Below, piece by piece: positions 14,188 through 26,800 of a stretch of 64,000 nucleotides of DNA. Positions within the stretch are counted from its first letter, which is position 1. Each line of letters starts with the position of its first letter. The notes beneath the pieces were generated by a model that saw only the letters and a list, made by a program, of their open reading frames with translations, ran no database searches and had not been told where the DNA came from. The stretch covers positions 17,217,501 to 17,281,500 of the forward strand of contig NC_091099.1 in NCBI RefSeq assembly GCF_024713975.1, given 5' to 3'. Made by a program: the position numbers and the translations under genes. Origin of the DNA: Paralichthys olivaceus. Lineage: Eukaryota > Chordata > Actinopteri > Pleuronectiformes > Paralichthyidae.

Positions 14188-14269
14188 TCCCACTCTCTCT
14201 CTCTCTGTCTCTCTCTCTTTACACACACACATACACACACACGTACACACGCACACGCACGCACACACA
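14188..14269. repeat. Compound (CT)n-(CA)n simple repeat upstream of tmcc3
   Basis: A CT-rich run is followed directly by CA repeats broken by gt and gc steps. Confidence 0.8.
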
Positions 14270-14345
14270 AGGTCTGCCCTCCTCAACAAAATGTGTGAGC
14301 ATAAACCCCGCCCACTCCTCTGGCTGCACGAGGAGGGGTTAACTC

Positions 14346-16979
14346 TTTCAGCGCACGTGCCTGTCGGTGACAGATAACACACTGATCACAGTCCTCATGG
14401 TTAACATATGTAATGCACACACTCTCACTTCTACATGACAGAGGATTTCCTTCGGAGCGATAACAGATGATGCAGGAGAAACCACATCCACTGAAGAATC
14501 AACAGAAAAATCTACTGAAACTGAACCGAGAAATCACGTTAACTATATTTCTTTATCATCTTATTTATGACAATAATATACATCTATTTGTCGATGTATG
14601 GGCGGCACACAGGATTAATGATGTACATGCAGTCCATTCCCAAAATTTGTATGAGGGAGGTTTTTGGGCTTTGTGACTTTAATTTCTAGTCTATTTTGTC
14701 TTGAAAAGTGTTACATAAATAAGATGCATTCATATAATTATTATTATTACCGTTTTTATTATAATTATAGTAAAAAGTGCAATATTTCTCCCTGGATTGT
14801 GGTGGAGCAGATATATAAAATAGAAAACCTCAAAAATGTACTTTAAGCTGTTCTAGAGCAAATTAGTTTCTTTCTGACCACAGTCATTTCCTCTCTGAGA
14901 AAGTGGGAAAATTTGTGTAAAACTGAGGACTCATAAAACACAAGATAAATTATTAAGTTAATAGAAATGGAGAGGAGACAATGAGTAGCACACTCACAGG
15001 TACTGTATTGAGCATATATTGAAATGTGTAGCCATAATGGCACAATCCATTCATTCATCCGTCTATGACACACACCACTTTATCTTCTGAAGGTTGGCTG
15101 GAGCCAATCCTAGCTGACATTGGGCGAGAGGCAGGGCACACCGTTTACAGGTCGCCAGCGAAGTGCAGGCCTAACACACAGAGACAAACAATCATTCACA
15201 CCTACGTTCAATTTAGAGTAACATGATGTCATTGGTGCAGCAGGAAGTGGAAGTAATTTAGTTTTTGCATATTCTTTCTACACCATTTCTCTCAATTCAA
15301 CACAACTTGCAGAGGTAGGTGACTGAGGACAAAGAGAAATGAATTGAATTCTTGTGGAAACAGTTCGTGTAATAAGCTGCAGCTCAAGCAGTCGTCTTCT
15401 CAGACTATAGAAAATCTTGTAATTGTAAGATTATAGTTAAAGATAATGCATAAGATTCTTATTTTCTTATTGTTTTTCATAAAACCAGTTCTGCTGGTTC
15501 TACTTTGCAAAACCTGCATCACTACCCCTCTAACACCCAAAAAAAAAAAAAACAAGCAGCCATGGGAACAGTCCAACTGGCCCTTTCTCTCACATTCATT
15601 CATCTTGGAATGAGCTAATCCACTTCACCACACACACAAAAGCCCATGTTACATCACAAATCCCTCAAACTTCAGACACAGACAAACACTGTTTGTTTGT
15701 GCAATTGTAAACTGTTGGGTGGTTCACAAAGAGATGTCGAGCATGTCCTCTTTTGTTTGCACAGAACTTGCAGTAAGTGAGCGAGTGCACCATACGTTGA
15801 CATGCATTAACCTCAGTGGTCCAAAGAGGACGGGTCAGGCCATGCAGTGACGTGATAGGGTCGTGGAGAATCACATAAAGCAGCAGCTGCAGGCATTGGA
15901 CAATGGGCGTCTAAAAACAGCAGCAGAGCGACATCATTCATGCGATCATCAAGGTTTAATGGTGCTGTTAGTGCCTTTAATTGGCTGCACACGTTCACTG
16001 GGTAACTACAGCAAAACACAGCTTACAGGAACTGTCCACTGGTCACCCACATCCGCAGGCTGCTAATGAAAAATTCATTGGCTAATAAAGAACATTGAAA
16101 GTCTAGTCCCTTGCACACCCGCCTTCATGCCACTTGACACGAAAACACAACAATAAGTCAGTGGGGTAGGATACAGATTTTGCATTATTAATTCGTAGGC
16201 AGCACATAAACAGGCCACTGTGTTTACAGAGGAAGTTCCAAACTGTTCAGAACTTGAGCTTTCTTTTTCTAAGTTTATTGAATTAAACTAAGAGCCTCGC
16301 CAAATCACTACCAAAGTCTGATTGGAGTAAAACAGAGCTGCTCCAGCTTCCACTCTTATCCAGATCATTTAATGAAACAGCTTCTTGGAGGAGTTCCAAC
16401 ATGAGCTAATAAACCCCTCCCCTGGATTACTGCACTTGTAGCGGTGAAGACATGTTTAGAAGACTTTGTGGTAAACGCACCATCAAACACACGTAACTTT
16501 GGTCAGTTTCAGTTCTGCCGTGTTACTTGAACCAGGTCAACAAACTCTACTCAATCTGGATGGGACTTTGACAAAGGTCATAAGTTGATTATCTGGGTGT
16601 TTACTACTCCTATTTACTACTACGAATACTCCACTTACAGTATGTCCCTTTCAATGATTAACAAACTTATCACCTGGCTCAGTGTATATTTCAAGTCCAG
16701 GTCATTTTTACTGTTACTGTATTCTTAGGCTTTTTGCTGCAATGGCATCAATAAACACTACAGTGATTTTTAAATTTAAGAGTCCCAGCAAAACAAGTTC
16801 ACCGCAAAACAGGCAGCACAACAGATAATACTTGGCGTCCACATCCACACTTAAAAGTCTAATATAATAGTGTTGAACCTTCCAATTTTTACTAACATGG
16901 CTGCAACACATATTATGCTGTCCGTTTTGTAGCCCACAGCTGATTTCCAAACCCTTAACACTGGCACTCAATGCAGCAC
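14346..16979. other. Gene-free gap between tmcc3 and nr2c1
   Basis: I see no exon with family resemblance here. In human, NDUFA12 lies between TMCC3 and NR2C1, but none of its conserved motifs is recognisable in any frame of this gap. One dispersed repeat occurs at 15046-15225. The rest is AT-rich unique-looking sequence. Confidence 0.6.
15046..15225 (-). repeat. Dispersed repeat, CATTGGGCGAGAGGC family
   Basis: The stretch contains ctgacattgggcgagaggca, then 'cacaccgtttacaggtcgcc', 'ctaacacacagagacaaaca' and 'caatttagagt'. This block order is that of a very common fish interspersed repeat. Diverged copies in the opposite orientation lie at 34807-34940 and 49784-49990. Confidence 0.6.
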
Positions 16980-16999
16980 AATTATGATTGAAAGATGTT

Positions 17000-17005
17000 T
17001 TTATT
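17000..17005 (-). terminator. nr2c1: Candidate nr2c1 polyadenylation signal
   Basis: TTTATT on the plus strand is AATAAA on the minus strand, 663 nt beyond the nr2c1 stop codon. It is a candidate; use is not shown. Confidence 0.4.
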
Positions 17006-17667
17006 GTCAAATGACTTGACCAACATTGAATCCACATCATTACCAAGTGCTGCTCTTTATAGCCTTCTTGGTGCATTCTATATACAAATCTATATACACA
17101 ATTTCTTCAGATCCAAGCGAATCATCTGCGTCAAACAGTCGACATGATGCTGCCCTATCCTTTGGATTGGCAAACAAATATGAAATAAAAGGTTATACCC
17201 TTCAGCAATAACAACATCTCACACATCGGTTCACATTATGATAAGTTTCTTTCCTCATAATTATTAGAAGATAAAAAAATGCATGGCCATGTAGGAAAGC
17301 AGTGAAAAAGAAACTACTTAGATTCCTTCAAAGTACAAACGAGATCTGCAGAAAAGGAAAGACCTGGAGAGAATGAAGCATAAAATTCTATGTACAATAA
17401 AAAGCACAATCTACTATGCAGGTTTCAAGCATTCATTCCTGAATGGGCAGATACCAGTGGGCTTGCTCGCCGTCGGACTTGATTTGACCTGACCTCTTTG
17501 TGAGTCGTGCTCCACTGAGAAGTCAGGACGCAGGTAAAGTGGAAACTGAATTCACACAGGACGCGGTGTCATAAATACAGTATGTTATGACCACTCAGTA
17601 AGCAGTCTGCAAAGCACTCTGATTTGTTGGCTGCGGAGTTTTCACAGTCTGATGTTGCAGTCTGCTG

Positions 17668-20600
17668 TCAGACCCCGGAGGCCGCCTGGCTGTTATAATC
17701 AGTGGACTCCATTTTAAGGATGTAAGGGATGATGCTGTCGATCTGCACGTTGCCGATGAGGCCGGCGAAGAACAGCTCCTCTGTGACAGCTGCACTGATC
17801 AGCCTGAGGGCAGGAAGACGCAGCAGCAGCTTGGATAACCTGGGAGTTAATGACAGGGAAAGAAGAGATATATGCTGAAAAATGTCAAATTCATCATATG
17901 TTCAGTAAAATGTAACTCTGTATTTGTACACCACTGCTTTTACAGCAGTCAGTTGGCAACATGTAGCATAGATATCCATGTATTTCAAGATTTCATACTG
18001 ACAGTATAGAAAGTTTTAGCTGTGAATCCTGAACTGATGTCCTAATAATAAACATTTAATAAAAAAACATTATACAAAAATGAATAATAAAAAAAATACA
18101 GAGTACAAAGGAATTAATATATTCTTGAATCATAAGCAAGGGCAGAGAACATAATACCCCATAATTCATTTTATAAATACGTTTAAGAAAACAAGGAATA
18201 AAAGAGAGGTCGTGTCTTTTTGTGCTGCTCATGGGCGCTGCAGTATGTGCTCCCTGTGCCGCCGGAGTGTTGTGGCTAGAGGCAGGAACCAGTGTAAAAG
18301 GGGATGAACTGTACTTGAGTATGTTAGAGAGGGTACACAGGGTGGCCTCCTCACCCTGCCTTCTCCAGCTCTTCAAAGAGGAGACACAGACAAGGCTAGC
18401 ATACTCAAGGACAGGATGAATGAAAGTCAGGTAGATTTGTTTTAGAACGTCAAATGGGGGGCCAGCTCTTTCTGCTGGTATAGTGGATTCTTTGCCAGGA
18501 GCATCTAATGACAAGTCAGAGTGTCAGACCATGTCTGGACAAGATACAAACAAGACTAACCGATACGAATCTTCTGGGTAGGTCCTGGTCACATAGTCCT
18601 GCAGCTCCATGTAAGCCTTCTCCTGGAACATCTCGATCTGTGGGATGTTATCTATGCCTGGGTGATCTAGTACAGAAACAGACACATGCACACATCCAGA
18701 CATGAGTCTATGGGTATGTCTCAAAATGGTCCTCTGTATTACTTTGAGGATTTGGCCCCAATTCAAAGAACAAAAAACATTTTCAGTTTTTAAAGAAGCC
18801 TGTTATATACACACCAGGACTAAAGAGAACAATGGCTTTGAGGTAGGCGTACTCATACGCATCTGGGGACAGCTTGGACATGCTGTTACAGAACTCCTGC
18901 ATCCTCCAGATGTGCTCCATTACTAGTTTTATTCGCTCTGGGGAAAGCTTCTCTGTTGGAGACAAAACAAAACAGAGAGAAATTTAGGGAACACAAGAAT
19001 TAAGGGGCCCAAGCATCAGTAGTTTTGAAAACCAATACAACTGTGCCACATTCAAATGAAAATAACAGATTTAACAGTTTACACTTCTGAAATTATGTTC
19101 ACAGTGTAAGACCCTCGCAGGCAGACAACAGCATACCTTCCTGTAAGCTGGTCTGCAGATGGTGGATAATGGCACTTAAGATGGTACCAACATTCATAAT
19201 GTTGGAACACTGAGCCAGACCCAGGGCAAACAGTTCATTCCAGCAGTCCTTCATCAAGTTAATGTCATTGTCTTGACCACTGCAAAATAAAACTGGATTA
19301 ATTAGAAAAGGGCATTTTATAATTGACACATGATGATTATAGTTTTTTAGGTGCATTTCTGAAAAAAATGAATAATCATAGGGGGGAAGGACTTACCCGA
19401 GGGTTTGAAAGGCAGGTATGGAGCGTGCCCAGTGCATAGAGAGAAAGAGTAAGCGGGAAGCCGACTCACAGATGTAGTTGACATTGAGGTACTCTGGCAC
19501 AGGCAAAGGCATCATAAGCTGTAGAAACAAATTGAAAATCAGAGGGAGAAGACGCAACTTCAGTGTTAATCAGAAAAGGATGTAACTCTAAAATTCGTTA
19601 TTTTGGTCTGTGAGGTGTACTTTTACCTTGAAAGGAATATGGCTGTCAGAGAGGAGAGGTCCCTCCAACTCCACTACAGGGCCTGACTGGTCTCCTGACA
19701 TCAGCTGCATCGTGGCCTCCAAGGAGTCTCCTGCTGAGCCATCACCAGGGTGCAGGACTTTAGCCAGGGTGTCAAAAGCTCTGATGATACACAAAACAAG
19801 AAAACAAAATGCTCACAACAAAAGATCTTTGTTTTGATTTACACATAATATATAGTAGCTGATTAAGAAACAAGAATTATAGGACACAACTCGTAGCACT
19901 GCAGTGCACCCCATAATCCAAGATGTATTTTTGTTTGACTGACTATAGTGAAATCTAATTAAGTCCTTAAAAGCTGAGGCAGAGACCACATGGCCCTACA
20001 GGAAATTCTATTAAAGCTTTGTGACACACAGGAGAAAAACAGCAAACAGCCGCTGGGTTACTTTCCAGTGCTCCTGTAGATCTCCACATGCAGCATCAAC
20101 TTCTTCAGAAACCACTGGTCAGTATCAAAGCCTCTTGATTCATTATGACGTGCATCATAATCCCTTACCGAGTGATATCACTTGCAGTTTGCTCGTCTCC
20201 TTGGATGTCTGTCATCGAGCTGTCGCCGTTGCTGAGCGTTTCAACTCCCATCAGATCGTTGCCACTATCACTCGCCTCCCTGGTCTTGTTGAGCTGGGCG
20301 AGGGACGTCACTACGTTTGCTAGTGTGCCAAGGTCGCTTTGAGATGGGTCATCCTGAGGAGGGCAGTGGAGTTGTAGGACATGCTTCAGAAATAAAAGTT
20401 TGTATTTGTTTGTCTGCTTCATGTTAGCAACACATTCACACTGTAAATATAAAGCATTTACATTTTCAGTATATAAATAACAGAGCCCATTCTAGGGTAA
20501 AGAAATCAATAATTTGTACAATTTAGATGAAACACACTGGTGAAAAAAATCACTATGATCATTTTATATTCAGTTTCTACCAATAGATTCCTTTCACCTA

Positions 20601-23600
20601 AATGTTACACACTGAACCTTTAAGGTTAGAATATCACGAGTTAAATGTTCTGTAATGTGATTGCATCAGTTACCTTGTCAGGAGATGCTGGGATCAAGAT
20701 GGTATTTTCCAGCTTGGGGAAAGGTTGTTGGATGTTGAGCAACATGCTTGACTCAAGCAAACTTGTAGACCTGCAGTTGGAAATTTGATAACTCACACAT
20801 CACATTGAATTATACAATACAGAAAAATGCAGTAAATTTACCACTGGATGTTCTTAAACTTGTTATAGTTAGAAATACACAGCATCATATGGAGAGTTTA
20901 TATAATATTATATTAATAATATTAATATAATAATATTATTAATACGTTTTCTCATCATGTATGTAGATAGAGAAGACAATATGATGCAGTTTTCACATTT
21001 TTTCATGACAGGTGTATTCTATGAGATGCTAAGTTATATTGTGTAACGTTGGTTTAATAGGTACAATCAAATTTGTACCATTTGTATTGTCATTTCTGCG
21101 GTGAGACCAGTAAACAACCTAAAATTGCACTAAAAGTGATCACCCTCCAAGGCCAAAAAAAGCTCAATGATAAATGGAAAACCCCTCACTTTTCCTGCAG
21201 CAATGGAAGCAAATGTGTTTATGTAAGAACTTCTAGAGGTCCTTATATTATATATTTATATTTGTGTCACAGTGACAGTATTGGAATAAGTTGTATTACT
21301 ACACCCTCCGATGCATAATTATTATTTACTGTAAATAAAACAAAAGAGTATAGCTTAGACTTTATCAATATGAAATTGACTGGAAACAGCTTCTGTTATG
21401 AGTTGGTGTTACATTAAAAAAAATCAATTTGACTCCTGTACTGCAGGAAGCCTTACTGTGTATTATTGTCATAATTGAGCGCAAAAAGATCCATTAAGAG
21501 AAACTGGTTGGTCTGAGGTTCATCCTACAGCGAGATATTGATCCACAACATTAGAAGAAAACCACAAGACGGACGATTCACTTGATATAAGGGGAGGACA
21601 CAGTTTCCAGCAATAACACAAAGAAAAACTGCAAGTGCAACATATTCATGAGAACTTCTGTGACGGTGTTGGGACAAATTCATCAAGTAATGTTTCTTTT
21701 GTATTGTAGAAAGAATATCATAAGTGTGTTCAGCTACTGAATGAATAAAAAATAAATGTATTAAATTCAGAATTAAAAATTCCATTATTCTGTTGTTGTT
21801 TTTTTTATTATTATTTGTTTGTTATTTGCTTTACTTTTAAAAGTAAACTGAGAAATTACACTATGTTGATTTAAGTAACAACTGTAAAAAAAAATTGAGG
21901 TGTTTTACCACTTGACCAGAAATGTACCTAGCAGTTTCCTTGTCAGATACAAAAGTGGGTGTGGCAGCCAGAGGGCTGCACAGGTTCTTGCGGATGTAGA
22001 TCTTCTCAGTGGAGGCAGCACAGTTGACCGATTTCTCTCTGGTGGTCACTTCCACAGGCTTTCTCTCACACTGCACAGCTAAAACACAAAACAAAAACGT
22101 AAGATCTTAAGTATGCGAGTCCTACAGAGCATATCCACAACTACATATTCAATATTATAGTCTCTTACAATCTTGCTTCATGCCCAGAGCTATGCAGCGC
22201 TGCAGTCGACAGTACTGGCATCGATTTCGGTGAAGCTTGTTGATTGCACACTCTCCGGAGCCCCTGCACGTGTACACCAGGTTTTTCCTAATACTGCGTT
22301 TGAAAAAGCCCTTACAGCCTTCACAGCTGACCGCTCCGTAATGCCGCCCTGACAGATGAAAAGATGGGTCACATTGCTGAACCTTAGCTTATGTGTTACT
22401 GAAAATAATAGTGAATATTTAGGAGCTAAAGGCAAACTCTCCTACCTGAGGCCCTGTCTCCACAGACGACGCAGTACTCCACAACTGGCTTCACCATAGA
22501 CTGGTCTGAGCCTTCTGTCACAAACTGAAAAACAACCAGAGACAAAGGAATAGTTAATACAGCAAACATAAGATTCAGTTTAGACTGACTAAACAGAATT
22601 AGGCTTGAGTCATAAGACCCTGTTTTTGTAACCAATTAAAGGAAGTCACTAATATCCTCTGGCAATACCTGAATCTGCTGCCCAGCCAGTTCAGGGGAGG
22701 CAAACAGCAGCTGGTTAACCCCAGAGCTGTCTGGAGCGGCCAGGATGACCTTGTTGGGTGAACCCTCCTGCTTCGTCAGAATCACCTTCCCGCCAGGTGA
22801 ATAATCTGCATTTGCTAGAATATACTGCTGCTTTCCAGGGGAAGATGGCTCAAGTGCTGTGACAATCTGGATCTTCTGGCCAGTTTGCTGATCTGTTACA
22901 ATCTAATTGAAATAAAAACAACACATCAAAACATGAGAGTGCTGGCTGTAGATAGAGTGGGTGGGTTTCCTCTTAATTACTGAGGGAAGGGCAAGTGTGC
23001 AGGAAGTTGAAGCTCCACATACAGTTAGGAGAAGGTTATGGGTGGTTTGAAATCTCCTTTGCCACTAACACATGACTGTTGCAAATGACAATGGGCATGG
23101 TTTTAAGGGGCATGGTTTAACTTGATTCCCCATACACATGTGAGTAAGGGGCAGAAGAGAGACAGGTTGACAACTTGTTAAGTTAAATAAAAGCTTTCCA
23201 ACAAGTGCTTTTAAACCAAAGACCCAAAAAACAAACCAAAGGCCCTGTTAAGTATTAACATCCTTTCTGAGAGACACAAGTGGACAATATCTAAGTTCAT
23301 CTACGTCCTCAATGTGTCTCCTGTGACCACTTATCATTGGATCTCACTTCCCTGCTCTGTATGCAAAGACCAAATGATGTAATTTTTAACAGATTTAACA
23401 GATGTCCAATGTCGTTATAGCTGTTTTCAGACATGACCTCTGGGTAAAATCTGGAGAATTTGCTACAGAGTTTACCTTGCACATGTGCACGACACAGCGC
23501 AAGGTTTTCAGCACTGACGTGTTCACAACTGCATCATATCCTCTTCTTTATCAGGCGAGAGGTCGAGATGCCAGGTGCAGCAGACAGAGATAGGAAGTGA

Positions 23601-24203
23601 AATATTAAATCCGCAGACATCCTGTGCTTTCACATCGACTTCTCACTGAAAAGAATGTAGCCACAGGCGTACCAGACCACTTCCAAATGTGATTGGATCT
23701 CAGGACGCATTTGGGTGCGTTCAGACCTGTACCTAACCCATGACCATTTGTGATCAGATCACTCAGGATGGATGTTAATACCACATCAGTCTGGGATCAA
23801 AGACCTTGAACCCAAAACCTGAGAGTCAGGCAAAATCAAAACATTATTGCTAGAGGAGCCAATTTCGCAACAGCAGTGATGTGAGCTCTGCTGCTTTTAC
23901 AGCTGCACCTTCTGAAAAGAATAGGTTGTATAAGCATAAATAAAAATAGTAGTAAATTTAATTCAACTCCAAACATTATATTAGCTCTCAGATCAGGAAA
24001 AAACTAACATGTACAGAAAAAACAAACCCACAGAGCCAAAGCCCCCCACTCAAATGGCAGCCAAGCTCAGGAAAGATTGAAATGTGTTCATTCGAACGTG
24101 AATAAAGCAGAATAACAGGCCGTCACATCACCTGGATTCTGTGTCCTAAAGCCATGTTGTTGTCTGCTGATACGAGCTGAATCCTTTGAGTCTGTCCATC
24201 CAT
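17668..24203 (-). CDS. nr2c1: Orphan nuclear receptor TR2 (NR2C1)
   Basis: Thirteen coding exons: 24132-24203, 22669-22902, 22446-22524, 22169-22348, 21928-22078, 20674-20770, 20169-20353, 19627-19780, 19397-19518, 19137-19279, 18815-18952, 18561-18666 and 17668-17839. They sum to 1833 nt or 610 aa plus stop, close to human NR2C1 (603 aa). The ATG at 24201-24203 is the first after an in-frame TGA. Residues 120-187 form the two-zinc-finger DNA-binding domain with P-box CEGCKG and the NR2C-typical tail [15 protein letters not shown]. The C-terminal part is the ligand-binding domain ([47 protein letters not shown]). The hinge text [17 protein letters not shown] and METLS-like block ([11 protein letters not shown]) favour NR2C1 over NR2C2. 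TR2 binds AGGTCA direct repeats and mostly represses transcription. The last intron carries a LINE fragment. Confidence 0.93.
18056..18514 (-). mobile_element. LINE reverse-transcriptase C-terminal fragment
   Basis: A 152-codon open frame within the last intron of nr2c1 includes [17 protein letters not shown], which resembles the 'fI.PvLEYAs.vW' motif found after the reverse-transcriptase domain of non-LTR retrotransposons. It then continues to [10 protein letters not shown], like the short C-terminal tail of fish LINE ORF2 proteins. The 5' end is missing. It lies on the same strand as nr2c1. Confidence 0.5.
20525..20625 (+). repeat. Dispersed repeat, CCTTTCACCTAAAT family (short copy)
   Basis: The text 'gatgaaacacactggtgaaa...ctaccaatagattcctttca..ttacacactgaaccttta' matches in order the end of the longer copy at 52571-52970. 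Confidence 0.55.
23415..23640. mobile_element. MITE-like repeat in nr2c1 5' intron
   Basis: It begins CTGTTTTCAGACATGACC followed by 'ggagaatttgctacagagtt' and 'cacatgtgcac', which matches the order in the copy at 8700-9040. It sits between nr2c1 coding exons 1 and 2. Exact ends are not defined. Confidence 0.35.
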
Positions 24204-25530
24204 TCTGATACTGTGAACACCTTCTGACACTGCTCGTCACATCAGAGCCCCATCAGACACACACCTGGAGAGAGAGAGCATAAGCTTTACTTCATGTGTT
24301 ATCCACGGATATGGATCCTTTATTCACTCATCTTCTTTCTGACAACAGTGTAATACTATTTAACAGGCCACGGATATGTGAGTTCATTTTAAAGGACAGA
24401 GAAATTACCTACAACAACTAGGCAGTGTGGTTGTTGTGTTCATAGTCTCTGAAGTTTATTGTGCATCAATGTGGGATAAACGATAAAATGAAGGTAACGA
24501 AGGAACCGGTTACCCAGGCCAGAAAAATCTTTTATCCATGTTCACAGCAAACAAAGTCAAAATGAGCTTCACAACATCTGTTTAGAGGCAACAGATTTAC
24601 AAACATCTGATTCTTCATACTGCGAGTCACGTTAGTTCGTGGCCTGTGCTAACACAATCTAGCCGGCGCTAGCTAGAACTGAACAATTGGCCCTGTTTTA
24701 AAATACAGCTAAATGTGACTGTGGCGCGACTAGAAATGAGCCGTGGAGCCGCAGCACGGACACAAACACGCTCCTGCTGTCGGCTGTTCAAAATCGATAC
24801 GGAAGATAAAGGTATTTCTTTTCCTGTGGGTGAAAGGTCAACATTGAAGGGTTAAAGAATGCTAGGGTTCAGGGCCCGTGACGCCGAGTCTCAGAGTCAG
24901 CGGCGGGACTTCGGTTTCGACCACTAGGTTAAAGTCACATTGTTATTTCCGCTGGATCTCCGCGACAGATCAACGCTTGGAAGGAAAGTATATTCAACAG
25001 TACAACTTGCCGCCAATGCATTCGCGTTTCAAGTGGTTTAGTTTAGTTTGCGGAACCTGGTTAGCAACGTTAGCACAGCAGCTAACACCAGGAGACGTTG
25101 GCTCCGTTAGCTGACGCGGCTAGTCTTGTTAGCTACCTAGCTGGTCCGCTAACCGCTCGTGTGAACGCATTACCTCTAACAGCTACACGTGAGTGTTTTC
25201 TACTTATGCAGTTTCACAGTCGCTCTCAAATATCAACATTATTACATACCTGCCTTATTGTGCTTATACACGCTCGGCATCGGAGGACAATGCTAACGAG
25301 CTAGGTTAGCCTCTGCTAGCTGGCGGCTAATGGCAGCTTCCCTGCTGAAGACCCGCTGAACACTCCCTCCCTTCCTGTGCTGTCGGACCGTCGGGTCTCT
25401 GTCACCAGCCCCTCATGCCTCCACACGAGCAAACACGTCTTACCTGCCGAGGAGCTCTTAGTCAGGATAACGTATCGCTTTCAATAAATTAATATTTTAT
25501 CTGTTTGCTGCAGTTGGTGGGAGGGTCAGA
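24204..25530 (-). promoter_or_regulatory. nr2c1: nr2c1 5' untranslated exons and CpG-rich upstream region
   Basis: On the minus strand an acceptor (ctctctctctccag) precedes a 5' UTR segment at 24204-24264 that runs into the ATG. A matching donor (CGGCAG|gtaaga) ends a non-coding first exon at 25444, whose start is probably near 25530. The intron between them is CpG-rich and holds nine GTTAGC/GCTAAC hexamers between 24648 and 25310. Confidence 0.6.
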
Positions 25531-25568
25531 GTTCGTGACCTTTTTTTCCCCATTAATAAACGCGTGTG

Positions 25569-25578
25569 GCGCATGCGC
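25569..25578. promoter_or_regulatory. NRF1-type palindrome GCGCATGCGC
   Basis: A perfect GCGCATGCGC lies just upstream of the inferred nr2c1 first exon. NRF1 binds this palindrome in many CpG-island promoters. Use here is inferred from position only. Confidence 0.5.
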
Positions 25579-25699
25579 GGTGAGACGCCCCGCTCCCGGT
25601 GCTGATGCTGTAAACCTGTCAAAGTGAAACTGCCTTTGTTGCTCTGGAGGTTTTACAGGAGTAACGACACATCTGTAAAAATCACATCGCGTACAATGA

Positions 25700-26345
25700 A
25701 ATCTATGTGTCCTCTGGGTGTCACTGAGGAAGTGGGTGAGAGGAGGATGTTAGTGAAGCTGAGATCCATCATGGACATGCAGCCCTCAGCTCCTGACACT
25801 GTGGGGGCTGTGCAGCTCTTTGGGCAACAGTCTGCTGCACCCACACTGTAAGGATATATAAAAGCATATAGACTTTTTATATAGGTCTATGGTGAGAAGG
25901 AACTCTTCTGCAGGTCCTTCATGTAGTAAATGCTGCTCTGTTATTCTCCTACCACAACTACTTATCTTGACGTTTTATATACTATATTTTGCTCATCAGT
26001 GTCACATCAGTGTCCTCTGCACATTACTATATCATATTATTTCACATTATTCCACATGTATACCTCATTGTGATTTCACAACCATTTGTATATGTTTCAC
26101 TTTTTAACTGCAATATGTATTTCTGTCTGTGAGATTCAATGGCTTATATGCAATCCATTTAACTGTACACATTCTGTTTACACTGTATATATTAAGTTTT
26201 TATTACGTTTATATATTTTTTATACTTCCTTACATTTATAAGTATTGCATGTGAGTTATTACTCAACTGTCTATTATTGACTGTCCTCTTGCTGCTATAA
26301 CGTTGCATATTTCCCACTGTGGGACTAATAAAGTATTTTATCTAA
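25700..26345 (+). mobile_element. LINE-like 3' end
   Basis: A short frame reading EEVGERRMLVKLRSIMD is like the C-terminal tail of fish LINE ORF2. It is followed by AT-rich 3' sequence and the tail 'tttcccactgtgggactaataaagtattttatctaat', split here by context, typical of fish LINE or SINE 3' ends. The element is strongly 5'-truncated. Confidence 0.5.
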
Positions 26346-26445
26346 TCTTATATGTCGTGTATACCTTTCCATATTCATGCTATACTGTATGTACCGATAT
26401 ATTTAGTTTACTATAGTTTGGTTACTATGGTATGGTAATTTATAC

Positions 26446-26447
<2 letters not shown>

Positions 26448-26519
<72 letters not shown>
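26448..26519. repeat. (TA)n microsatellite, about 36 units
   Basis: A pure TA run of about 72 bases. Confidence 0.95.
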
Positions 26520-26522
<3 letters not shown>

Positions 26523-26559
26523 CATGCTATTTTTCCTAGTACTATTTTACATGCTCCCT

Positions 26560-26800
26560 TTGCATGCTTGTGCAATCATCCTGTGCCACTGCACTTAACT
26601 CTATTTCATTTCTATACAAACTGTATTTCTGTAGTGAATGGTGTATATTATGTAGATATTCTATGTTTATTATTTAATTTCTTATTTTTATTCTATTGCT
26701 TTTTTATTCCCTTGTCTACCTCATTCTGACTTGTCTGCTGCTGTAGCAAGTGTTTTTCCCCAGTGTGGGATAAGTTTTTATCTCATCTTGTCTTAATAAT
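26560..26800 (+). mobile_element. LINE-like 3' tail
   Basis: The end reads 'tgctgctgtagcaagtg' then 'ccccagtgtgggataag' and 'tctcatcttg', parallel to the tail at 26290-26345. It is a second, 5'-truncated insertion of the same general type. Confidence 0.4.

Larger units (their letters stand above)
14038..14345 (-). promoter_or_regulatory. tmcc3: tmcc3 5' leader and probable promoter
   Basis: This lies directly upstream of the tmcc3 ATG at 14035-14037. It contains a GAA-rich leader on the sense strand and, at about 14305-14340, a GC-box-like CCCCGCCCACTCC. No TATA box is evident. The transcription start is not defined by the sequence alone. Confidence 0.45.

Noticed and set aside
25624..25851. 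75-codon plus-strand frame next to the nr2c1 promoter as a host gene
   Set aside because: Its text resembles the tail of a LINE ORF2 and is followed by a LINE-type 3' end.
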